Source: Winogradskyella sp. PC-19
Lineage (GTDB): Bacteria > Bacteroidota > Bacteroidia > Flavobacteriales > Flavobacteriaceae
Length of the DNA: 64,000 bases
Reading direction: 5' to 3'
Assembly (NCBI RefSeq): GCF_002163855.1
Contig: NZ_CP019332.1
Coordinates: forward strand, 1,033,145 to 1,097,144
The notes under the pieces were generated by a model that saw nothing but the letters and a program-made list of their open reading frames with translations, was not told the origin of the DNA and made no database searches. Below are positions 34,501-42,668 of the stretch, piece after piece. Each line of letters opens with the position of its first letter. The first letter of the stretch is position 1. A program made the position numbers and the translations under genes.

Positions 34501-37138
34501 TTCCGCTTACATCAAGTTGGTTTAACGTATTAGAACTACAATTAAGTGTAATTAGTCCTTGATAATTAGTTATATCAAAAGCTGACAAATCGTTATTTGC
34601 ACAATTTAAATTTATCAATGTTGTATTTGGGCTAGCAGATGTTACTAAATTATTTATTTGGTTATTACTGCAGTCTAAATTTTTTAAATCAGCATTTGCA
34701 CTGATATCAAGATTTGTTAAACTATTATTAGAAACAAAAGCACCTGTTAAAAGTATATTATTAGTTAGGTCAAGTGTTGATATATTATTATCTGAACAAT
34801 CTAAGGTTAAAAGATTATCAAGTTGCGTTGTATCTAAATTTTCTATGTTATTTCCTGCGCAAAACAAATCTGTTATATTTACTGAATCATTAATATTTAA
34901 TACATCTATAGCATTAGAATTACAATTTATACGCTTTAAAAACAATAGTTCACTAACATCTAAGTCTTCTAAAAAATTCCCATTACAGTCTAACTCTTCA
35001 AGTAATTTAAAATCTTTTATGCCTGTTAAATCCAAAATACTTGAATCACTGATATTCAAAATTTGAATTTGCTCAATATTTGAAGTTAGTACTACGCCAT
35101 CTATTACTGTATCTAAATCTAAATCTATCAGAGCCTGTTCAAAAAATGTATCTGGTATTGTTGTAAAACGGCTATTTTCACAGTCGCCATTATAATCTGC
35201 AATATCATCTTTTTGCCATGTCATAGGAATATTCGCCAAAATGGCGTCATCAACATTGATACAAAATAATCTTGGATTAATAGTAGCATTAAATGTTGTT
35301 AGTAAATTATTATTTCCGTTTTTAATATTTAAAGTTTCTATTAAATTGTCGTTACAAAGCAATGACGTTAAATTGATATTTGCTGTCAGGTTAAGCGATT
35401 CAATTTGATTATTAGAAGCATCTAAAATTGAAATTGCAGTATTGTTTTCAAGGTTTAAAACTGATAGCATATTACCTGAACAGTTTAAATTACCAAGCAT
35501 TGCAAAATCTTCGATACCAGTTAGGTCTGCAATTGCAAGATTTGAAACATCTAAATCGGTTAGACTAGAAATATCTACTGTAGGTACAAAGTTATTAAGT
35601 GTACCATCCGTATCAATACCTTGATCTATGAGATATTGTTCAAAATTATCATCAGGAATATAAGTACCACAATCTAAATTGTATGATGCAGAAGCATCTT
35701 TTAGCCAACCAGCTGCAGCATCAGAAAAAGCCGCATCATCAACTTGTATACAAAACAAGTTAGCGTTATTTGTTGCATCAAAAGCCATTATTGCAACATT
35801 ATTACCGTTAGCTAAGCTAAGCGCAAATAAATTATTATTACTGCAAGAAATACTTGAAAGTACTGTATTTAATGTTAGATTTAAATTTTCTATTTGATTA
35901 AAAGAACAATCTAAAACTTCTAAAAGTGTGTTATTCTGTAAATTTAAATTTATAAAAATATTACCTGAACAATTTAAAGTATTTAAAGCTACGTTATTGC
36001 TTACATCTAATTCTGATAAATTATTATTTGAAACATTTAACTGAAGTAGTGCTGTATTATTTGAAAGATCTAGTTTTTCAAATACATTAGTATCGTCATC
36101 TATATCTGTTAAATTATTGTCTGAAACATTTAGTTGAAGTAATGCGGTATTATTTGAAACATCTAGTTGTTCTATACTATTGCTACTGATGTCTAAATTT
36201 TCAAGGGCAATGAAATCTTCGATACCTTCTAAACTTAAAATACTAGAATTAGAAACATCTAAATCGGTTAGTGTGCTAATATTCATTCTAAGCACAAAAT
36301 TGTCTAATACATCATCAAGACCCTGATTAATGAGTGCTTGCTCAAAATTATCATCTGGTACGTAGGTAAAAATATCGACACAAGCCACATCACTGAAATA
36401 AGTAAAATCGTCTATGACCCATCCGTTTGGTGTAAAACCAGTATCAATTTGAATACAAAATAAATCTGAGTTACCAGAAGAGTCAAAGAATATTAATAAA
36501 TCGTTGAAACCATTTGCAACGACCAAATCATTTAAATTATTACGAGATACATTAATTGTTGAAGAACCTTGACATAAGGTTGGCGGATTTGTTTGTGGAT
36601 TTGGGCAAGCAACAGTATTTATATTTGTTAAATCTAAACTTGTCAATATATTATTTGAAGCATCAAGATTTTTTAAAACTGTATTTGTTGATAAATTTAA
36701 GATACTAATTTGGTTAGATGAACAAAATAAACTTTCTAGGTTTGTATTGTTACTTACAATCAATTCTCCAGTAATTCTATTATTAGAAACATTTAGTAAG
36801 GTTAAATTAGCATTATTAGAAACATCTACTTGTTCTACCCTATTATTATTACAAACTAAGACTTCTAAGCCCGTAAAATCCTCAATTCCAGTAAGGTCTG
36901 ATATATCTAAATCTACAAGATTTAATGTTGTTACATCAGATATCCTATCTGTAGGTACAAAACCATCAACCATACCATCACCCATACTATTTGCGTCACC
37001 TATGATTACTACAGCCCCATCAGCTGAATGTGTTTCTAAATAATTCTCAAAATTAGTATCTGGTATAGCTGTTTGTGCTTGTACTACAAAACAGCAAAAG
37101 AACGTTGTAAAAATTAAGAATTGGAATCTCTTTTTCAT
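31556..37138 (-). CDS. Giant leucine-rich-repeat surface protein with T9SS sorting domain
   Basis: An 1860-residue secreted protein. Signal peptide MKKRFQFLIFTTFFCCFVVQAQ. Then six tandem modules, each opening with a cap such as VPDDNFEQALIDLGLD, then LDVSN..I.DLTGIEDF, then 21-22-residue leucine-rich repeats (typical unit LTSLDLSNNTxLxxLNVSNNQ), and closing with NPNLDCIQVDD...W.KD...Y..DC. Module openings lie near 37050, 36350, 35650, 35145, 33850 and 33165. A calcium-binding thrombospondin-3-like segment (DADNDGVPNVDDQCPG) is near 32350. A beta region follows and a type A T9SS sorting domain (SPNPFTNILKIN to YKIIKQ) ends the protein. LRR arrays bind proteins or glycans; adhesion is inferred. 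An alternative start five codons upstream (37153) is unlikely. Confidence 0.88.
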   Translation of the reverse strand: MKKRFQFLIFTTFFCCFVVQAQTAIPDTNFENYLETHSADGAVVIIGDANSMGDGMVDGFVPTDRISDVTTLNLVDLDISDLTGIEDFTGLEVLVCNNNRVEQVDVSNNANLTLLNVSNNRITGELIVSNNTNLESLFCSSNQISILNLSTNTVLKNLDASNNILTSLDLTNINTVACPNPQTNPPTLCQGSSTINVSRNNLNDLVVANGFNDLLIFFDSSGNSDLFCIQIDTGFTPNGWVIDDFTYFSDVACVDIFTYVPDDNFEQALINQGLDDVLDNFVLRMNISTLTDLDVSNSSILSLEGIEDFIALENLDISSNSIEQLDVSNNTALLQLNVSDNNLTDIDDDTNVFEKLDLSNNTALLQLNVSNNNLSELDVSNNVALNTLNCSGNIFINLNLQNNTLLEVLDCSFNQIENLNLTLNTVLSSISCSNNNLFALSLANGNNVAIMAFDATNNANLFCIQVDDAAFSDAAAGWLKDASASYNLDCGTYIPDDNFEQYLIDQGIDTDGTLNNFVPTVDISSLTDLDVSNLAIADLTGIEDFAMLGNLNCSGNMLSVLNLENNTAISILDASNNQIESLNLTANINLTSLLCNDNLIETLNIKNGNNNLLTTFNATINPRLFCINVDDAILANIPMTWQKDDIADYNGDCENSRFTTIPDTFFEQALIDLDLDTVIDGVVLTSNIEQIQILNISDSSILDLTGIKDFKLLEELDCNGNFLEDLDVSELLFLKRINCNSNAIDVLNINDSVNITDLFCAGNNIENLDTTQLDNLLTLDCSDNNISTLDLTNNILLTGAFVSNNSLTNLDISANADLKNLDCSNNQINNLVTSASPNTTLINLNCANNDLSAFDITNYQGLITLNCSSNTLNQLDVSGNTSLEVLNFLINQLTTIDLVNNVNLVELFASQNSLTQLDVTSNTLIENIDVSFNDLQQLILNTNVTLKYLALSNNQLTTLDLSNNSNLIEADFSSNQLVSLVLSANLGSLKTLNASSNQIEGNLDLTTFAISACTAQPDQTEFCPNSISINISNNLFEGVNLQNGINPDITLLNTTSNPNLDCIQIDDISFIGTGWQKDSFTEYNEDCNFGETFVPDDNFEQALIDLGLDVAPLNDYVLTANIEGLLTLDVSGNAITDLIGVEDFAALETLNVSTNNLSTIDLSNNDNLIDLNVSNNQFLSLDVSNNLNLSTLNCSNNSISNLDLDSNINLSNLNISNNLFTSFLPSEIPSLEVFNCEENTITELDFQQNQLVTDIYCSSNLLEVLTVKNTQNDILLNLDAQNNPNLDCIETDTGTVPAGATWLVDTDVDFAVDCFYGQTFVPDDNFEQFLINSGFDSGTLDDYVPTQNINSITNLDISEQAISDLTGIEDFIALTDLDFEINSVTLADLSNNTALINLNASMNLLQDLDISNLSNLVDLNISDNQLTTINLIDNNSLELLEASNNQVTTLDVSNNTNLTLLNFPNNQLATLNLTSNTGLVNIDVSNNSLTALNVDTLINLEELNCNVNFISSLSVTQNINLTVLFCQSNAFIADQLNLQNGNNQNIQTFNATDNPDLACVLVDNPPAVLNNFDGFYDNWNIDNTAAYQVVCIDADNDGVPNVDDQCPGTIFGTPVDLFGCPFPDLSNNNFAISILSETCQNANDGHINIVSQQLYAYTVTLTGNDFFQEYNFTNDIDILNLLAGTYEMCITIEEWPDYEVCYTIVITEPNALEVFSSRVASGSRIALDMSGSISYNIEFNNETFTTFNPALVLDLKEGINTLRVSTDLDCQGVFEEVIFNTKDFVVSPNPFTNILKINNVVLDENITVNIYSMVGKLVYNKTYFAEEQQLDINTNNIDAGLYIISIQSKTRVSTYKIIKQ

Positions 37139-37170
37139 AATACGATTTTGCATTAAATCTTAGATTATTC

Positions 37171-39627
37171 TTAATTTTTTGATTGATTCATTACTTCTTT
37201 ATGGTAATGAAGCTGTTTGTCTAATTTCTTTTTTAAGGCATCTTTAAGCTTTGATTTGAATGCTGCATCTTCTCTTAGTTTTTTCCAAACAAAATGTTTT
37301 TTCGTATCAACACCTTCATCTTGCATACTCTTTTCAGCTAATAATAAACCATTTTCTACATCAGCATCCGTTATTTCGTAATAAATAATATCATCTTCAA
37401 TATTATAATTTCTCCCATCTGACGAGACGCCACTATTTGCTATATCCGAATCAGCAGGTACTGTATTTCCGTTTTCAATAGCAGTAATTCTACTTAATGT
37501 TTTTTCTAAAACGTTTTTAAGCTCATCTATTTCATTTTGTTGCTGTGAAATCTGATTTTCTAATTTTTCAATAAAATGACTTGTATCATTAGCGTTTAAT
37601 CCAACAGCAACATTAACATAATTAAAACCTGGTTTTGATTTAACAGCTTCCCAAGCTACACCAACTATATTTTTTATATCACTTGAAGTAATTTGATTTG
37701 GTGATATAGCTTTACCAAACCCATCATTATTTCCACTTGGGACAATATAATCACCGATATTAACTAAACCATAAACTTTTACTGGTACTTGACCCATAAA
37801 AGCCACTTTTTCGTAATTTTTCTCAAGATGTGGTTGGGGCAAAGCTCCTAAAACTGCTGGTTTATATGAGATTACCATCTTTCTTTGGTTATTATCTGTA
37901 TTTTTAGAAATTTTACCACCGTTGGCACTCACAATATCTCCGTAAGACATGGCCTCATTGAGGTTTTCTCTTAATAAATACTCAGCATAATCTCCAGCAC
38001 CTGAAGCATAAGATACACCTTTGAAACGTTGTTTATGGTAATTATAAACATCAAGATTTCTGAAAGCAAAAGCTTCATTTGCTATTGCTGCAAGTTCTTT
38101 AAGTACTTCTAATGCTAAAATTGCAATATCTCCTGCTATTGGGGATGGTCCAGGCGATACTACACAAGCTCCAAAACCAACACAAGGTCTAACATCTGCC
38201 GAAGAACTAACAAGCTCTATGCCCGCAACTACAACGTCAACTGTTTGCCATACTAAATCTAAAGTAGCATCAACTTGATCATATTTTAGTGCTAACAAAT
38301 CCATATTATAATCAGCATTGTTAACAAATTCACTTTCATCTGTTTCTCCTTCAATTCGTCCCCACATCATTGGTGCACCAGTATAACTTGCTACGGTTTC
38401 GTATGATGTTGTATTCCCTGCCGGAACATCATCTGTAGTTGGCACCTCGAAAAAATCTATTCCTATTTCATTAAAAAGACCTACAATTCCATCTGAAATA
38501 TCTCCACCATTATAGGCTGGTTCTCTTAAGGCAGTACTTGGAGGTGTATCGTCCCAAAATGAAATAAAGTTATTTTTATTTGTTGTATCAGTTCCATTAA
38601 TTTTAATGGCTATCCCTTGGTCTGCACCTTCAACTAATAATGGATAGGAATTGATGTTTTTATCATCATTTGTAAATCCTTGAAAATCTTGGTCTGCTAA
38701 TGTAGATGCAATCCTTACTTGTTGGTTAGAGTCAATATCAACACTTCCGTTTAAACTGGTCGATTCTGTTACTGTCAAATCTGTTGCAGTTAAATCTCCA
38801 AAACCAGCTTCGCCATTTACTGTTAAATTTTCTAATGTCGTATCACCAAGTACGTCTAAAGTACTCTGTAAACTAGTAGCCCCAACGACATCTAAAGTAC
38901 TTCCTAAGTTAGTGACATCTGCAACAACTAAAGTGCTACCTAAACTTGTAGCTCCTAGAACATCTAATGTTCCATCTAGGTTACTATTACCACCAACTTG
39001 TAAATCTCCAGATAAATCTGTAGGGTTGTTTCCTGTAACGCTCAAAGAATTATTAATACTGGTTTCTCCATCTACATTCAATGTACCTGTTAGGTTGGTT
39101 GCATTTCCATTATTAACATCCAATGAACTATTTAAATTTGTTGGGTTTTCGACTTGGAGCTCGCCATTTAAAAAGGTATTGCCATCAACAGTTAATGTGC
39201 CAGATGCCGTAATATCTCTATGTGATGCATAAGGAAGAAACGTCAACTCTTCAACACTAATAAGTGAAAAATCACTCCCTGCTTCAAAATCTATTTCAAC
39301 CTTTAAGAGTTTTGTTTCTCCATCCCAATTTATAGTTCTAAATGCATCATTATCCTTACCTATTACAACATTAACTCGACCAAACTCATCAGTATCCGTA
39401 AATACAATTTCTTGGAACTCTGCAGGGTTTTGATCATTATCGCCATTGATTATTGAAAACCTAATAGCGATAGATGTACTTGGTAAAAAATTACCTGAAG
39501 AATCTACACCAGGCAAATCCGTAGCACTTGGATTTATAATCACAGCTTGATAGGTTAAACCGTCTGTCTGTGAAAAAACTTGAGAGGTTAAGCATAGAAT
39601 AAATGCTAGAGTAATTATTCTTTTCAT
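37171..39627 (-). CDS. Tail-fibre-like secreted protein with G2/chaperone-type C-terminus
   Basis: An 818-residue exported protein (signal MKRIITLAFILCLTSQVFSQ). Residues 22-140 form a conserved N-terminal domain (LTYQAVIINPSATDLPG ... LTFLPYASHRDITASG) seen in many flavobacterial surface proteins. Residues about 140-300 are a run of roughly 10-residue repeats (for example GATSLGSTLVV, VTNLGSTLDVV) that look like a beta-helix or triple-stranded fibre. Residues about 545-690 (GDYAEYLLRENLNEAMSYGD, YKPAVLGALPQP, IVGVAWEAV) resemble the peptidase-G2 intramolecular chaperone domain of phage tail spikes. A coiled coil follows (about 695-725, IEKLENQISQQQNEIDELKN). No T9SS domain is visible. It lies 33 bases upstream of the LRR gene. 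Confidence 0.72.
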   Translation of the reverse strand: MKRIITLAFILCLTSQVFSQTDGLTYQAVIINPSATDLPGVDSSGNFLPSTSIAIRFSIINGDNDQNPAEFQEIVFTDTDEFGRVNVVIGKDNDAFRTINWDGETKLLKVEIDFEAGSDFSLISVEELTFLPYASHRDITASGTLTVDGNTFLNGELQVENPTNLNSSLDVNNGNATNLTGTLNVDGETSINNSLSVTGNNPTDLSGDLQVGGNSNLDGTLDVLGATSLGSTLVVADVTNLGSTLDVVGATSLQSTLDVLGDTTLENLTVNGEAGFGDLTATDLTVTESTSLNGSVDIDSNQQVRIASTLADQDFQGFTNDDKNINSYPLLVEGADQGIAIKINGTDTTNKNNFISFWDDTPPSTALREPAYNGGDISDGIVGLFNEIGIDFFEVPTTDDVPAGNTTSYETVASYTGAPMMWGRIEGETDESEFVNNADYNMDLLALKYDQVDATLDLVWQTVDVVVAGIELVSSSADVRPCVGFGACVVSPGPSPIAGDIAILALEVLKELAAIANEAFAFRNLDVYNYHKQRFKGVSYASGAGDYAEYLLRENLNEAMSYGDIVSANGGKISKNTDNNQRKMVISYKPAVLGALPQPHLEKNYEKVAFMGQVPVKVYGLVNIGDYIVPSGNNDGFGKAISPNQITSSDIKNIVGVAWEAVKSKPGFNYVNVAVGLNANDTSHFIEKLENQISQQQNEIDELKNVLEKTLSRITAIENGNTVPADSDIANSGVSSDGRNYNIEDDIIYYEITDADVENGLLLAEKSMQDEGVDTKKHFVWKKLREDAAFKSKLKDALKKKLDKQLHYHKEVMNQSKN

Positions 39628-39653
39628 AATTAGTGATTTTAAAATTTAAATAT

Positions 39654-40166
39654 TTAGATTTTAATAAGCTTTGTATTAAAGCTTTTATTTTTCGATGTAA
39701 CTTTTAGAAAATAGGTTCCCTTTTGTATGTGTCCCAATTGTAAATTAATGGTCTGTGAAGCAGTATGTTTATCTGAGTATATTAGTTTACCTAAAACATC
39801 AAAAAGTTGGATATTCACATTATTCTTAATAATGCTTGAAAACGAAATATTTATGTCTCGGGTAAATGGGTTAGGATGAACTTTAGCATTTAAGTTTACA
39901 GTTGTATTTACAGTTGAGTTTAAATTTTCTAAAGGCTGCTGGTAACCTTGTCTAACAATGTAACCGTTACTACTTGAGTGTGTACCAATAACGCTAGCCT
40001 GCCCGACACTTTGGCTTACTAAATATGTTCCGTTTGCTGTAGCTACTGTCGTCGATGAACCAGCAGTACCTAAGTTAGAACTTATAATTCTATACTCAGA
40101 TATAGTTTGCCCAGAAACACTATTCATAAAGCAAAAAAATGAGATTATTTGTAAAAATGTTTTCAT
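39654..40166 (-). CDS. Small secreted protein with T9SS type A sorting domain
   Basis: A 170-residue protein with signal peptide (MKTFLQIISFFCFMNSVSGQ), a short linker that includes LVSQSVGQASVIGTHSSSNGYIVRQGYQQPL (given here only as a landmark, split across residues 50-80), and a complete T9SS sorting domain from about residue 95 (VHPNPFTRDINISF, QLFDVLGKLIYSDK, GTYFLKVTSKNKSFNTKLIKI). The sorting domain takes up almost half of the chain. Such short cargos with the GQ-repeat region are common next to LRR or fibre proteins. It lies 26 bases upstream of the fibre gene on the same strand. Confidence 0.85.
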   Translation of the reverse strand: MKTFLQIISFFCFMNSVSGQTISEYRIISSNLGTAGSSTTVATANGTYLVSQSVGQASVIGTHSSSNGYIVRQGYQQPLENLNSTVNTTVNLNAKVHPNPFTRDINISFSSIIKNNVNIQLFDVLGKLIYSDKHTASQTINLQLGHIQKGTYFLKVTSKNKSFNTKLIKI

Positions 40167-40243
40167 ATTATTTTGGTTTTTTACTCTGCTGTAATTTTAT
40201 CCAATGTATTACTTAATCTTTATCGTCTTTAGAGATTAATAAT

Positions 40244-40256
40244 TTGTCCACCTTTT
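40244..40256 (-). promoter_or_regulatory. AAAAGGTGGACAA motif upstream of the surface genes, copy 1
   Basis: On the minus strand AAAAGGTGGACAA occurs about 80 bases upstream of the small T9SS gene start. The ten-base core AAAAGGTGGA recurs at 40988-40997 upstream of the barrel gene, beside a GGTGGACAA at 41017-41025. A shared regulator site is inferred; no known factor is assigned. Confidence 0.35.
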
Positions 40257-40270
40257 ATCTACTAAAATTC

Positions 40271-40921
40271 TCAATACCCGAAATCACAATTACAATTAGG
40301 TAGATTAATTATAAAACCTATACCAAATTGGTGCGCATTTAAGTTTAATGATTCTGATGTATCTCCTGAATTTATCAAAGCTGTTTTTCCATAACTATAA
40401 ACTGCCGTAATTGCTGCATATCGTGATAATGGATATTGCATCTCTAAACCACCTCTAAAAAACAAAATGGTGTTATTGAATTCTTCTTCTCCAACTAGAT
40501 TAAAAACTCTATTATTTATTGTTTGATTCCCTCTAACTAAAAACTCTGGTGATACATTAAGATTTGCCAAAAATGTAAGGTCATTAAGTTGGAATAATTG
40601 AATACCTAAACCTGCCTTGAGTCCTAAATAAGAAACATCCCACTCAAAGAAATTATCAATAGTATTTGCACTACCAATAGCACCGTAACTATTATAACTT
40701 GCTCCCAATGACAAAAACAATGTCTTAGCAGGATTGATACTTTGCCTGTAACCCATGCCATAATAGACGTTTGATGTAGATAATAAATTATCTAATGGCT
40801 GGCCTTGCGAGTTTTCATAGTCAAATGAAGACAGAGTCGAACCAATTTCGAAATAGAGTTGTTGACTCGAACATAAATTTACTGATAGTAATATCAGTAA
40901 AAAAAACACATAATTTTTCAC
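40271..40921 (-). CDS. Outer-membrane beta-barrel protein
   Basis: A 216-residue protein with signal peptide (MKNYVFFLLILLSVNLCSSQ) and a porin-family small barrel: alternating strands with aromatic girdles (LYFEIGSTLSSFDYENS, NVYYGMGYRQSINPAKTLFLSLGASYNSYGA, AGLGIQLFQL, AAITAVYSYGKTALI) and a final strand HQFGIGFIINLPNCNCDFGY. The function is unknown. It is the most upstream gene of the surface locus. The 104-base gap to the next gene carries a separate promoter-like motif, so it may be transcribed separately. The last residue is an aromatic tyrosine rather than the usual phenylalanine; two cysteines in the closing segment are unusual. Confidence 0.82.
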   Translation of the reverse strand: MKNYVFFLLILLSVNLCSSQQLYFEIGSTLSSFDYENSQGQPLDNLLSTSNVYYGMGYRQSINPAKTLFLSLGASYNSYGAIGSANTIDNFFEWDVSYLGLKAGLGIQLFQLNDLTFLANLNVSPEFLVRGNQTINNRVFNLVGEEEFNNTILFFRGGLEMQYPLSRYAAITAVYSYGKTALINSGDTSESLNLNAHQFGIGFIINLPNCNCDFGY

Positions 40922-41253
40922 CCTTTTTATTTTTGTTGCGAACGAAGGTAGTTTTTAAAATTAACTTATGAAACAAAAAATATAATATCCACCTTTTGTT
41001 CAACTTGCTTTAAAGCTTGTCCACCACTTGTCCTCTTACTTTATTTTTTATTGACAGTATTTCAAAACAAGTTTACGAAGTCATTAAAATAATGACCCTT
41101 AAATTTTGTGGTGTCTTGCACTGGTTAAGTCAATAGGTTTCCAGATGCAAGCCGCTGCAAAAGTTATTTAACCAATAAAAAAGTAATGGCAATTATTATA
41201 ATCTATAAATTGTTAAGCGCAATTATTAAGGGTAGACAAAAATCTGCTATTAA
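40922..41253. other. Gene-free 332-base stretch with several inverted repeats
   Basis: No credible coding frame. Structures seen: a GTCATTA/TAATGAC hairpin at 41080-41096; a 10-base stem with one bulge, CTTGCACTGG at 41115-41124 with CCAGATGCAAG at 41141-41151; and TGGTTAA (41122-41128) that can instead pair with TTAACCA (41168-41174), giving an H-type pseudoknot option. The 5' leader of the barrel gene and the end of rimO both fall here. AAAAGGTGGA-type motifs are at 40988-40997 and 41017-41025. A structured leader or small RNA is possible. Confidence 0.45.
40988..41025 (-). promoter_or_regulatory. AAAAGGTGGA / GGTGGACAA motif pair upstream of the barrel gene
   Basis: On the minus strand GGTGGACAA (41017-41025) is followed 19 bases later by AAAAGGTGGA (40988-40997), and a further GGACAAG lies just before. 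The same words occur at 40244-40256 before the next gene of the locus. A repeated operator upstream of surface genes is inferred. Confidence 0.35.
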
Positions 41254-42558
41254 TTAAGAAATCACTTCGCCGTACAAATCAAAATCCTCTGCTTCAATAA
41301 CTTTAATTGTTGCAAACTCACCAGTTTTTAAATAAGTTTTAGTAGCATCAATGCGGACTTCGTTGTCTACATCTGGAGAGTCAAACTCGGTACGCCCAAT
41401 AAAGTATTCGCCTTCTTTTCTATCGATAACTACCTTAAATTCTTGACCTATTTTCTGCTGATTCAATTCCCACGAAATCTGAGATTGGATTTCCATAATC
41501 TGGTTTGCTCTGTCGATTTTAACGTCTTCAGGAACATCATCTTCAAGGTTGTAAGCATGTGTGTTTTCTTCATGAGAATAAGTAAAACATCCTAAACGCT
41601 CAAAACGCATCTCCTTTACCCAATCTCTGAGTGTTTCAAAATCTTCTTGCGTTTCACCTGGATAACCAACAATCAATGTCGTTCTGATAGTCATTTCAGG
41701 AACTTTAGCTCTAAATTCCTTGAGAAGTTTCGTTGTTTTCTCTTTAGTGGTTCCGCGACGCATACTCTTTAATATAGAATCAGAAATGTGTTGTAACGGG
41801 ATATCTAAATAATTACAAATCTTTGGTTCACGTTTCATGATGTCTAAAACGTCCATCGGAAAACCAGTTGGAAATGCGTAGTGCAAGCGGACCCAATCAA
41901 TACCATCTACTTTTACTAAGTTTTCAAGAAGTTCAGCAAGGTTTCGCTTTTTATATAAATCTAAACCGTAATAGGTTAAATCTTGAGCAATAAGTATTAA
42001 TTCCTTGACGCCGTTTGCAGCTAGTTTTTCAGCTTCAGTCACTAAATCTTCAATAGGTGTTGATTTATGCTTACCACGCATTAATGGAATTGCACAAAAA
42101 CTACATGGTCTGTCACAACCTTCAGCAATCTTTAAATAGGCGTAGTTTTTTGGTGTTGTCGTTAGACGTTCGCCAATTAATTCGTGCTTATAATCTGCGC
42201 CCAAAGCCTTTAATAAACCCGGTAATTCCGTAGTACCAAAATACTGGTCTACGTTTGGGATTTCCTTTTGTAAATCTGGTTTATATCGCTCACTTAAACA
42301 ACCTGTAACAAAAACCTTATCTACATCGCCATCTTCCTTTTTTTGCATGTAATGCAATATGGTATTTACACTCTCTTCTTTGGCATTATTTATAAAACCA
42401 CAAGTATTAATAACAACTACATTTCCTTCTTGTTCGTGAACAACGTCCTTACCACTAGCCTTCAATTGGCCCATCAATACCTCACTGTCGTAAACATTTT
42501 TACTACAACCAAGGGTTACAACATTTATTCTGTTCTTCTTAAGAGTTTTTGTACGCAT
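41254..42558 (-). CDS. rimO: Ribosomal protein S12 methylthiotransferase RimO
   Basis: A radical-SAM enzyme of 434 residues that adds a methylthio group to an aspartate of ribosomal protein S12. An N-terminal UPF0004 domain carries Cys18 in VTLGCSKNVYDSE and two more cluster cysteines (INTCGF, VTGCLSERY). The radical-SAM motif CDRPCSFCAIPLMRGKHKS is near residue 150, and the TRAM domain is at about 370-434 (GQEFKVVIDRKEGEYFIGRTEFDSPDVD). GCSKN distinguishes it from MiaB. In many Bacteroidota rimO follows ftsY directly. Here an amidase gene and an opposite-strand serine hydrolase gene lie between them. Confidence 0.95.
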   Translation of the reverse strand: MRTKTLKKNRINVVTLGCSKNVYDSEVLMGQLKASGKDVVHEQEGNVVVINTCGFINNAKEESVNTILHYMQKKEDGDVDKVFVTGCLSERYKPDLQKEIPNVDQYFGTTELPGLLKALGADYKHELIGERLTTTPKNYAYLKIAEGCDRPCSFCAIPLMRGKHKSTPIEDLVTEAEKLAANGVKELILIAQDLTYYGLDLYKKRNLAELLENLVKVDGIDWVRLHYAFPTGFPMDVLDIMKREPKICNYLDIPLQHISDSILKSMRRGTTKEKTTKLLKEFRAKVPEMTIRTTLIVGYPGETQEDFETLRDWVKEMRFERLGCFTYSHEENTHAYNLEDDVPEDVKIDRANQIMEIQSQISWELNQQKIGQEFKVVIDRKEGEYFIGRTEFDSPDVDNEVRIDATKTYLKTGEFATIKVIEAEDFDLYGEVIS

Positions 42559-42668
42559 AGTCTTTTAAATCAGCATGCAAAGATACATAATGATTTAAGA
42601 TTTTAGTCTTATAAAATTAAACCTTTATTATATTCGTCAGTCCAATTAAAAACCTATTTATAAAACGC

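Noticed and set aside
31556-37138. Possible CRISPR or minisatellite array in the repetitive region
   Set aside because: The repetition is at protein level (leucine-rich repeats of 21-22 residues) in one open frame; DNA units are diverged and there are no spacers.
37171-39627. Prophage remnant, because of the tail-fibre-like protein
   Set aside because: No other phage genes are nearby, the protein has a bacterial signal peptide, and T9SS surface genes surround it.
41101-41180. SAM-II riboswitch
   Set aside because: The pseudoknot topology is similar, but the conserved SAM-II bases are not matched and no methionine gene lies downstream on either strand.
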